Assembly: GCA_905250025.1 (NCBI GenBank)
Contig: CAJNOJ010000121.1
Span: 51,365-115,364, forward strand
Reading direction: 5' to 3'
DNA: 64,000 nt
DNA from: Adineta ricciae
Taxonomy: Eukaryota; Rotifera; Eurotatoria; Adinetida; Adinetidae
Position numbers and translations under genes: made by a program. Position 1 is the first letter of the stretch; each line of letters opens with the position of its first letter. The notes beneath the pieces were generated by a model. That model saw nothing but the letters and a program-made list of their open reading frames with translations. It did no database searches and was not told the DNA's origin. Shown here one piece after another: positions 50,001-60,974 of the stretch.

Positions 50001-50923
50001 AACAGATCCTCGATCGTCTGGCCAAATGCTGACACCGGCCATTGCTGAATGAACTTCATTGTTCGAATGGACATTCGTGAATTGTCTGGGAATAACCACA
50101 CCAGGACATACATCACCATTGATACGAAAAGCTAATCGTTCTACGCCTGCGACTAAGTTGTTCTACACCGAGAAGAATAATCGAACAAATTGAAAAGATG
50201 AATACATACTGTCATAGTCACGCTGGTGCTTTTATGGGATGTAATTGCTGCATCGTAGTTTGCATTCTTTTCAGCTACTGAACGAGCTTGAGCCGTACCA
50301 CTCCAATATATAGTTGTGATCAAATTTCTGTCGATAAGATTATTTCTTCCAGTAATTACGAGAGCAGATCGGTATGTATTATAGATAACATTATTTGAAA
50401 TTGACACGGAATGCGTACTTTTAAGGCTTATTCTAGAATGGAAACGCGTAGACAAAGAATCAAAATCTGATCTATTGCTTACGCAACATTAAATCCGCCA
50501 TCGAACGAACAATCACGAATGTACGTACGCCATCGAGATTTCGATGCATTTATACTATTGATGAATATACCTGAATTTTCATCATTTTTCAATGCGTCAC
50601 TAAATTGTCCAAAGCCAATGAACTGTACATTTGATAGGCTAACATGGAGAATGTCAGGTCTGTAAATTGATGTAGTATTAGTAATAGAAATTTTCACGCC
50701 GGCTAGACTCGATTGAGAATTACTGCTAAGCACACGTATATTGCGTGTCAGTAGACCAACGGCAGCGGCGACATAAGCAGACGACCCATTGGCAAATGAA
50801 TGTCGAATCACATGATGGGTATAACTCAATGGGTTCGTCGTACGTATAATCGTTCCATTTATTATCTCAGCAATACGATGTCTTTCCGTGTGTGACACAC
50901 TGCTATCGGTTGTTGTTATTACA
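43122..50923. repeat. Two haplotype-like copies of the fibrocystin-L 3' region joined at N47062
   Basis: 43122-47061 and 47063-50923 align over their whole length, introns included, with scattered substitutions. Copy B lacks about 85 nt at N48796. The junction at N47062 joins the 5' end of copy A to the 3' end of copy B at homologous positions. Confidence 0.87.
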
Positions 50924-50963
50924 AATTCATCACCTACTTGCCAATCAACTGACACACTCAATG
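47063..50963 (-). CDS. Fibrocystin-L (PKHD1L1)-like, beta-helix region, haplotype copy B
   Basis: It repeats the exon series of copy A: coding blocks 47041-47427, 47533-48102, 48140-48340, 48399-48795, 49103-49366, 49404-49769, 50153-50455 and 50479-50963. The sequence is rich in N-glycosylation sites and in short beta-helix turns such as SISNNVIYNTYRSALVITG. A gap at 48796 removes about 85 nt of an exon and breaks its frame. Copy B lacks the membrane exons, because the assembly switches to copy A at N47062. It connects upstream, without a real break, to the block beyond N50964. Confidence 0.85.
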
Positions 50964-51185
50964 NGCGTGTTAGTAGACCAACGGCAGCGGCGACATAAAC
51001 AGACGACCCATTGGCAAATGAATGTCGAATCACATGATGGGTATAACTCAATGGGTTCGTCGTACGTATAATCGTTCCATTTATTATCTCAGCAATACGA
51101 TGTCTTTCCGTGTGTGACACACTGCTATCGGTTGTTGTTATTACAAATTCATCACCTACTTGCCAATCAACTGACACACTCAATG
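50743..51185. repeat. 221-nt near-identical direct repeat flanking gap N50964
   Basis: 50743-50963 and 50965-51185 are the same 221-nt stretch with two visible differences (GTCAG versus GTTAG; TAAGC versus TAAAC). The second copy matches the haplotype seen near 46880, so contigs of different haplotypes meet here. Confidence 0.85.
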
Positions 51186-54100
51186 TAATGGTATAGTTGC
51201 CTGCTTGTGCAGTATCAGCAATACGTGTCCATATGACACTTCGCGCTAATCCATGCAAATCGATTCCACTTTGATCAATAGAGTTTGTTGTATAAGTGGA
51301 TCGTGATATATTAGTTAAAGTACTGTTGATTGTACCGTTGGCTGGTAAGATTATATCGATGCGTCCAATGAACGGACTCTGTTCTGTACCTATGCGTGAG
51401 ATTCATCAAGGTTCACAAATTTGCTTTGTATGAGTTAAATATGATATTTACCAGCAATTAACCGTCCACCATCAATAAGGATGTTATCAACATACATAAT
51501 ATGGCTTCTTCCCTAATAAACTTAACAGTTTATCCTGGAACAACAATGATTTGTCACTGACCTGTTGGAATTCGAGAGTACCTTCGATTCTTAACATTCG
51601 AATACGCGGCAGTGGATAATCAATAATCATTTTATAACACCAAGGAATAACAATATTTTGATAGTCACCTGGTTTTTGTTTATCTGTAAAAGAAAATATT
51701 ACACGGATCAAACATAAACATCACTAAAGAGTAATTATTTACACCAATTTGGATACTCTTGCTGTTCTGTCCAGTGAGTATTGTTCGACCAGTATCTTGT
51801 CGTCGGAGAGGAACACTAGAAAAAGAATAATGTCAACTGTGATGCATAACACATCTCAATATTGATTGTTTGCAGAATAAGAAAGATTCTAATTCAGCTT
51901 GCTATTAGCTTTCCTTACCTCTGTTTGAGGTATGTATCCGCCACCGCCACCGCCGCCACCATAACCACCACCGCCGCCACCGCAGCCGGTGCAGCTGCCG
52001 CTGCCGCCAGAGCTTACGGATTTGTAAAAGTTAACTCGCAGCTGATTATCGTATAGGGCATAGTAGGTCTCTGGGCGTGTAACTAGTAAGTAAAGGAATG
52101 ACGATATCAAAAAACGACCATATAAATGATAATTTCACTTACTGATATACGAGAATATTTTGCTCTCATTGTCATATGATGAAGCACCATTAAAAATCAA
52201 ACTAGGATAAAAGACCATTGGTGAGATCAAATATCGATCATCAGGTTTACTATCCATATAATGTTTGATAATAATATAATCACCTGGCGTCATATCATAA
52301 AGAGTAATCCAATATGCGGTATACAGCCAGCTCTAGTAGTACGATTGAATGAAGTCAAGATTTGACGTGCAATGTTGTAACTTACTCGTGAGTTGCTAAA
52401 GCTAAGTTGATACGTTCGATTTACTTGTAATGCTGTGACATAACCGCGAGCATAAGAAAGTCCTCCTTCCGTCCATGGTACATATGTTACGTGGTTGTCT
52501 TCATCAGTTATGATCAATGGTCCACTGTTTATATAACCGTAAGCATTCGAATTCTCGGTTAAAGTCATGCGAATCCATGATCCATTTGGTTGTGGACATT
52601 GAACAGCATTTTCAAACAGAGGTGCTGATGCGCATGTATGCGAATCATTGTTCAGACCATTTTGTGCTTGTACAGTCATTGATTCATTCTGGCTAGTTAA
52701 TGTTCCATCTTCATCAGTGTACAAACCGTCGTAATCCCATCGAAACTTCGCACGAACTTGCACATTTATAAAAGACATATTCGCAAATTTTGTTGTGTAA
52801 CCTAGCAATAAATTTCCATTGAAAATTCTACTATATTAGAGATAAATTCGCACCTGCACATCGATCTCTGCACGGCTCAGTAAGAGTTGGCCCAAGAATA
52901 GCTACCATACTGTCGTGCACAAAATTGACAAATGTGACGTTATAAACCCGAACGCCACGGTCGCCAGGAACTGGAAAGTATTCAGAACGAATGATATTGA
53001 TAATGCCAAAGAATGAACTTACTGATTAGACCGACTGTTGATTCCGGTATGCTTTCATTCGAGGCATTAGAGTAGCCAACGATGATAGAATTGATTACAG
53101 ACGAACTGTTTTCAATATCATAAGATCTTGGAATAATTGTCGAATAATAGAAGTTTTCTTGAGAAAACACAGAGATGTAACTAATACTCGCATCTATGTT
53201 GTCGAAAACGATCGCATCTTTGGTTTGTACAAGTTTTGTCAAAGAATATTCAATGCCTTTTCTATTTTTCCAAGACACGACTCCTTCAAAAGTAATTTTC
53301 AGCGAACTATCGTCAAGCGGACTGCCTGACATAGTCGGTGCGTATTGAGGATAGATCCGCACGCCGTGTAAACCTGTGCTGTGCACACTATTATTGTAAA
53401 AACCACCAAATGGCTGTTTATATGAATAGTATTCTTCCGTGGCATCATTTGACAATTCGTAAGTGATAAGAAGTAATTGATACCAATAACCATAGTGAGT
53501 ACATCCGACGACGGCATTATGTTCCAGAGTATTGTTTGGATTGATTAACTATACATGCATACATCCATTGTAAGTATAATCAGAAGTCATTTACTTACCC
53601 AAAAGGCAGCTGGTGCAAGATCTGCAGTGGTGAGACCTGAGCGTGCTCGAACCCAGACCAATAAATTGCCTCGGAATACATTCCCAATCTCTCTGCCATC
53701 ATTGAGATGAATACCATGTCCCCTATGAAAAGTATAAAGAATTCAATCCGATATTCGAATGTTTCGTTGCAAATCAAAATCTTACGCAATATCATAGATA
53801 ACATTGTTTTCGATAGTAACGTAGTTACTGCGATGAATGCCGATCGCGCGATTATTTGATAGATGAATTGACGATGATTTGACATAGGACACAGTGCTAT
53901 TTCCAATTTGACGGAAGTAGATTGGATAACGATACCTATCTAGTTCTTGTCTTAAACTAATGTTCCTCTGGCCGACATTGAATAGCTATGAAAGAACAAA
54001 TATGACAATACATGAGAGCAAACTCTTTGGTATAAGTACACACTTCGACATTTGAAATGCGAATGAGAACTTCCCGAGTATCGATGTACTGTGTATCGGG

Positions 54101-57100
54101 AGCAGCGATGATCACTGCGCCGAAATTATCCATACCGACCTCATTACTATATTTACCCGATGAACACGTATCGATAGTAAATATGTCTGAAAATGTGGAT
54201 GAGTTATAGTGAATTTCTGTATTCGATAGCGTGTTGACCTACCATGAGTAAAACTAGAAGTACATTCATCGACTGAAGATTCTTTTGTAGTGGTAAACGT
54301 TCCTAAATGACATAGGAATGACTTTTTATAGCTATCGAGAAAGCCACGTAGAAATGGTACCTTGAAAAATGATGTTGTGAGATAGAAGTCCAACTTCCCC
54401 ACGAACTTCAATTGTGGTTGAATCGAACTGAAGAATGGTGCCTAGATGGGTGAATTCCAATGGTCTGTCGAGTGTTAACATCAGTCCATCTGATGAAATA
54501 TTTGTTATTCGACGAACTTCACTCTCATTCTGACTGGCGAAATCTCCGGTAGTGGCAATGATTATTTGACTATCGATAGGCCAGTCGACTGGACTTTGAA
54601 GAGTAATTGTCGACGAACCGCTGTCAGCTGTCACGCCTAACTTTGCCCACGTTGCCACTGTAGTCTTTCCATGCATATCAAGTATACCGTGACGTACGCC
54701 GAGCACTTTCGCACCAACTACAATCGTGAATAGTAATGAAAACGGCAACAAAAATATAGAAGCGTAACACTTACAAACAGGTAGAGCAATTGACTTCGAA
54801 TGTCCATACAGAGTGATAATAGCACGATGTTGAAACGGTTCTGATTCTGTACCGATTTGTAAGCGGCCACCATTTACAATGAAGATGTATTCTGCGTTCA
54901 ATCGAACGTCTTTCTCGTCGAAAATCAGTGTAGCATTATCGATAACTAACGCTTTTAGTATAGGTGTTGAAATGTCGAGATAGACGGTTGTACCGTTTTC
55001 AATCGATACAATAGTATCGGCTTCTGGTGGAACATCCCCACCCCATGTCCATGGACTGGACCACAAGTCGATGTATTCGAATGTGACATCGCCGCTAGCG
55101 ATAGCACTTCCATTGAAATATACACGTACAGCTGCATTTAAGTTCGTTTGTTCATGAAAGCCAGTCTCACATGTGATACTTGTTAAGTTGAAAGATATGA
55201 CCGAACAGTCTGTATCGTCAATGGTGATTCTAACTCCAGCCGATGGATATCTGTAGATAAAATATGCGACACATGCTCAAAGAAGAACTTTCTTAGATAA
55301 CTTACGGAAAATTAGTGCCACTGATAGTAACTTTTGTACCACCGCCGGTCCCACCTCGTTTCGGATGAATTGATGTTATGATTGCTGTTAAATTGACTGA
55401 ATAAGTAAACAACGCACTCTGGCTCATGTCGCCGACAGTAACACTTAGGTTACATGGAACGAGTGTCTCGTTGGTCAATAAACTCGGTGTTTCACAGATT
55501 AATTCAGTGTTTGATAAAGTTCGTACTGACAAACATGATTTATTACATATACGAACATCCAGATTTGTACTATTAAATCCATCACCGTTGACAACAACTG
55601 AAAGACCACCACCATAGCCTCCTTCCGAAGGCGATATACGAGTTACACGAAGATTATGAGAATAGACGGTGTTAGTATTCGATATACCGCTATCACTTAC
55701 GTAGACAATCACTGGATGATGTCCAGCTGGTTGATCTGTACTGACCGTACACTGAATAGACATTACAGACATACTTGTAACAGTGCACGGAAAATTTCCA
55801 ACGAGCACAGTTGTATTTCCAACTATGAAATGGTTTCCATTAATCGAAAGTACAGTTAAATTATTGTTCAAGGTTGCGCTTATCGATGTGATTATCGGTG
55901 TTAGTGAGTTGTCGTAAGTAAATAAAAGTGCCGATTGTAGAATGTTGTTATTTGTTATTACCGTGACATTCGCGTGACTCGAGCTGTTTTTTTGTGCAGG
56001 AATAATACATAGGATTTCGTGCGCTGTTGCATGAACAACAGGACATCGATTTTCACCGATCATTACTTGAATCTTTTCAATTACATTAGAAAATCCATTA
56101 CCAATGATGCGCATTTGAACGCCCCCGTAGATGCCAGTCGCATTCGGTGACAAGTTGGTTAGAATGCCTCGTGATGTGATATTGAGAGAAGAAAAGACTC
56201 TTCCAATACCTAAATTAAGTTTATTCAGTATACATTCCGTGCAATGTTGGTTTACTAACCATTGATAAATGCTACTACTTGATGGCTGCCGATTTCCAAG
56301 CCAAAAAGCGAGCAAATCAACGAACTATTCGTCATTTGAATGACATTGCAAACATTATCACCTATATACACCTGTGCATCCATATATGTAGTACTATTGC
56401 GGCTGAGTAAATTTCGACCAGTAAATGTAAAATTTGTCGGGTGATCAATAATTTGTGGAGTAATCGAATCAAGATACGGTGTTACGCTTGTTGACCACGA
56501 AAAGACACATGATGGCAATGAACAAGTGATTAGAGTATTACGAACTGCCACATTGATACTGTAATTGTAATTTGCATATAATACTGGTAGCAAAGTTTTG
56601 AATACAATTTTCGAATAAGATACGTTTGTGGTATTGGTGTACTCGATATTACCGATAAATAAACGTGTGTATCCTGGAATGAATCCGACACCTTCGATTG
56701 TGACTTCGGTGCCACCATAGATCGAACCTATCAATAATGAAAAGCAATAGGGTGATGAAAGGTGATTTCAAAGTGTTTACCAATTGTAGGAGTAATGCTC
56801 AATATTCCTGCATCGAATTTGAACTGTAATTGATTTTGACTCATCAAATAACCGTAACCACGACGAGCTACACGAACAATGTAAGCAACGGTACCACTCA
56901 ACATTGAATCCGATGTTAATTGACAAATCAATGCAGTTGATGTCTTGTTTATAATTGGACAATGATAAGATGATCCTATTTGAATGTCATATTCACACTT
57001 ATTTCCAGCAAAGCTCGTTCCTGAATACAGATGGTTGATAATGACAAATCATTCGATAAAAGATTGACAGTACCTGTTATTGTCAATAAAGTTCCAAGAG

Positions 57101-57243
57101 TTCCATTGGTGGGTGAGATCGAAAGGACAGTATCCGATGTACATTTTGTAGCAAGGAATTGTGCTGGTCCAAGAGATGTTGTCGATGCTTGATTACATAG
57201 GCTTTCATTGAAAATATTCGATGAACAGGAAGAATTCGATGGC
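50965..57243 (-). CDS. Fibrocystin-L (PKHD1L1)-like, central part: IPT repeats, two G8 domains, beta-helix
   Basis: Reading from high to low coordinates. IPT/TIG domains come first (57243 to about 55080; motifs GSIYGGTEVTIEGVGF, GGYGGGLSVVVNGDGF, GGTGGGTKVTISGTNF). G8 domain 1 follows (about 55070-54780; WSSPWTWGGDVPPEADT, ILKALVIDNATLIF). Next is the G8-linked segment (about 54720-54330; RHGILDMHGK, VDWPIDSQIIIATT, RPLEFTHLG, GEVGLLSHNI) and PbH1 exons (about 54000-52200). A Gly-rich exon stretch (52009-51937) leads to G8 domain 2 (about 51830-51350; YWSNNTHW, then PRIRMLRIEGTLEF) and its linked segment (about 51258-50965). This order is that of PKHD1L1, a large cell-surface protein known from stereocilia and immune cells in mammals. 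Introns are short throughout. Confidence 0.9.
51937..52009. repeat. GC-rich CCN/CCG tract encoding a poly-Gly segment
   Basis: The GC-rich run of CCGCCA/CCACCG-type units reads on the minus strand as Gly-rich sequence with interspersed Tyr, Cys and Ser (SGGSGSCTGC then two Gly runs split by Tyr). It lies in the coding frame of the exon just before G8 domain 2 and is far more GC-rich than its surroundings. Confidence 0.75.
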
Positions 57244-60200
57244 AACGAAACTAAACCGATTGTCAGCTTTCGAAAGTTAGAATTTTGACAGCTTTTTGTG
57301 ACACGTACCTGATGATGCACAATAGAGTCGTTGACCGGTATATATTGATGTTGGGGAACACCATAATTGAGTATCATTTGCCGAAGTACAGTTCGTATAA
57401 CTGATCGAATTGAATGTAAATGGAAAAACGCATGTTTGAGCTAGAAATGAGAATCAAATTGATTGGTTGACAATAAGAATAACATATATTACCATTGTGT
57501 TCGTTTGAAACGACTTCAACTGTCCATACTTCTGATTCTGATGGAATGACATTAACGATGCCCCGAATGATTATATTTTGGTTTGATGTAATCGATGGTG
57601 ACCAATAGTGATAAGTACCCACCGAGTTGAACTGATAAGAAAATGAACCTAAGCATAAAAACTGTATACATACATCTGCTACACTATGTGCCATTTACCT
57701 GAAGTAGTGGCGCTACCAGAATCAAAACCATCAACGACTGGATCTGTGCCATATGCATTGAACAGTTGCTGAATTCTATACGTTCGTGTTGAAAGACTTA
57801 GTGATGAATCCCATTTCCAAGTGACAACAGCACCTTGTTGTATTGTTACTTGTCTAGGTGACCAAGCAAAGCCAAGGCCGTACAATGGATGAACTCCGTC
57901 AGCTGTGATGGTCACTTGTTGAACAAATGATGGCGTTTGACAATGTATTTGACTCGACTGCAAAGAGATAATACTACATGGAAGAAGACGGTTATTTTCA
58001 CTGCGAAATTGAACAGTTGTTGAATCGGTAAAATCTACACCATCGATATAAATATCACCACCACCATATAATGAACCAAGTACAGGGCTGATCCGTCGGA
58101 AGTAAAACCGGTATTCAATGGGAATAGGAGATTGAACAAGACCTGTTGATGTATTGATGATAATTGGATAAAGGCCAGGTGGTAATTGAGGTAGATTGAT
58201 TCGAATCAAGTTCATGGATGATGACACGATCGTAGCACTCTTCGAACCCACATACACGGAGAAGGATTGATTTCCAAAGCCTGAACCAATGATATTCACC
58301 CTTCCAGCATCCATTGTTACAACAGACGGTTGTATAGACGTGACAAAAGGTTGATTCGTTGAATTGTAGGTAAATCGTGCTGATGCATTCACTGACATTT
58401 GTCCATCAACAGCAGATAGGATAACCTGCCGATCGTTGTGTGATGTTGAAGGAGGTACAGTACAGCGAATCGACGAGAAATTCAACCATTGAGAATTAAT
58501 ACATAATTTCCCGTCAACAGTTATGATTGTGTGCGATGAAAAGCCACGACCATGAATTAGTATTGAATAACCTCCTCCGATTCCTCCTGCTGGTGGATCA
58601 AATGAATAAATTGCCAGAGGAACACTAACCGTGAGAGTAGTATTGCTCGATGCAAAACCTTTGTCCATGACATTGACTCGTACAATCTGTGAACCTGATA
58701 GTGCATGGTTAATTTCACAACGAATATACGTCGAATTCGCATCGATAATGCTGCAGGAGCCTTGTTCACCAATCAACACTTGATTTCCTTCCATTGATGA
58801 ACTAAACCCAACACCTTGGATGACTAAATTCACTTGATTTTGTACTACTGATGAAATCATCGGTGTTTGGGCAATCGACACTTGAAACTGACAGTTATTG
58901 TCGATATTTGAACAATAGGATGCAAGACCATTAACAAGAACCTCAACCTAAATACACTTCATAAGGTAAATCACTAAAAACATCGAGTTCAATATCTACT
59001 TGTGGTGTATCATGGTACGTTCGCATCATATCATTTGGAAGACTATAGAACACGTCTCCATCACCGCCAATTCGAACGGATGATGCATTAATCGATAAAC
59101 CTATTGGTCGTACGTTCGCTATGTTGACAATTGTTATTTGTGGTTGTTTTCGTCTCTCGAACCAACTGATGTTGTATGAGTAAGATGGACATCTACCGAC
59201 GCGAGTCACCGATACGTAACCGATTTTGTCAAATGACTGGAAAAGGTTTTGCATTTCCAGAGCAGTCAGTTTCACTGGTATCGATGTATAGGTTTCTCCA
59301 TCGAATTGAATGTCATATGTACCCTCAAGTGGTGCGGATGTTCTGCCGATCGATGTTACGCGAGTGTACTAAATATAACAATAGAATGATTTATTCATAA
59401 GGACACAAGTCACCTACGATGGCGGGTAATGCGTTAATCAACGCTGGTGGCCGACATGTTGTATATTGAAATGAAATGCTAATGGTGCGGTTGCTTGGCG
59501 TATGTCTGATTTGCAGAGAATTGTATAATAATTGATACTTGGGATAAAATCGTCGAACACCTTCGATCGATGAACTGTGACAGTAGTATGTTTGATTCGT
59601 GGATGATCGGCAAATGGGTAGGTTTTCGTCATTCAAAATACATCGAGAGTAGCTTTGTTCGTTGTAGGTAAATGGAAATGTGCATGCATTTGATACCGAT
59701 TGATCACTTGAGCTAACTTTATTTTCATCTTCGTATCCATTGGGATAAGTTGTTCGTAGTGTGACTGTATCAAACATGGCACCTTGAGAGTCCGAATCAA
59801 GGAAAACATCTTGAACGATGAGATAAGTAGCAAAGGAAAACAGAGAGAAGTACTGTTCGATTGTGGGTCTCAAATTAATGCATGTGTAATGCCAGCCGTT
59901 GTCGGAAATGAGTGATATAGGTATTGATATAATTTCAGTAATCACTGAATCAAAATCGCGATCACTTTCGACTTGAAAATACATTTGTATATTGGATTTT
60001 CCTTCACGAAGTTTATATGCAAAACACATGGTTCGAGCAGTCTCATCGACATTACCCGTGACTAAAATTTTCTCGACATTAGTCACTATAATTGCACGGC
60101 GACCGCAAAATGCCATGTCCCTAACATTGAATGTCTCATCATATGAAGTATCGCCTTCGAAGTCATTTGTATAGATTATTGTTGGATCTGCAGTTGAATC

Positions 60201-60973
60201 GTAAAGTGAAGGTGGGCATCGAATGGTAAATAATTTCTTAAATTCGTCTACAAGCATTTGATTGGTTACCGATCCGTTGGAAAAATCCAAGTATTGTGTG
60301 ATTGCGCCGTCTAATTCCAGAGCAATGTATGAGCCCGATGGTGCCCCTTTGGTAACTTCTGTTACATTTCGGCGATTGCTGCTATTTGTCGAGATGATTG
60401 TCAATAATGGAACATCACCCATCTGTTCAGGAAAAGTAATTATGTATGAATCGGAATCGAGTGTTACGTTGACCATTAGTGGATAAATTGTTGGTAAATC
60501 ATTTAAAGCTTTTGCAACATCGTACGTATCAGCATAGAATGGGATTTCGACTAGACGATACATAAGAAAATCAGTAAGTATCATCCAGTATACGAATGAA
60601 CATACTTGTATAAACTCCTCGGAAACCAATTTGAAATGCTCGGGACATGAGAGGTACTTTCTGAACTTCATGTACGGTAGTAATGGATGAATTCGTTGCA
60701 TATACGATTCTCTACAAAAGTACGAATCGACTGTGAGAATGTGTGCGTGTGTCGAAAGGAATTTACTTGTTGTTCTCGGATGTCCAAACTAATATAACTG
60801 ATTCTCTGCACATCAGATGTTCCGACATCTCCATTCCCTATGACTGTTCGTCCTTCATACATCTTCACGTTGATCGATAGGCGAAAATCGGCCCGTTGAT
60901 TTATCGATCCGACGCACATCATATAATAACTAGAATATCAAAATTGAGAATATAGATGTGTTAATATTTCTCT
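57244..60973 (-). CDS. Fibrocystin-L (PKHD1L1)-like, upstream part, copy 1: PA14 end, FN2-like, IPT repeats
   Basis: Reading downward. The end of the PA14 region (YYMMCVGSINQRADFRLSI; 60922-60770) comes first, then an exon with the EVQ motif (VHEVQKVPLMSRAFQIGF; about 60714-60605). A long exon (about 60550-59415) follows. It ends in a kringle/FN2-like CTFPFTYNEQSYSRC...PICRS...YYC segment. Then come an exon with SxxxTLEMQNLFQSFDKIGYV (59275-58943) and a long exon of IPT domains (58881-57705; GGIGGGYSILIHGRGF, GSLYGGGDIYIDGVDF). It closes with a cupredoxin-like stretch (VTWKWDSSLSL ... GTYHYWSP) continuing at about 57690-57500. The copy is bounded by N60974. Confidence 0.87.
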
Positions 60974-60974
60974 N

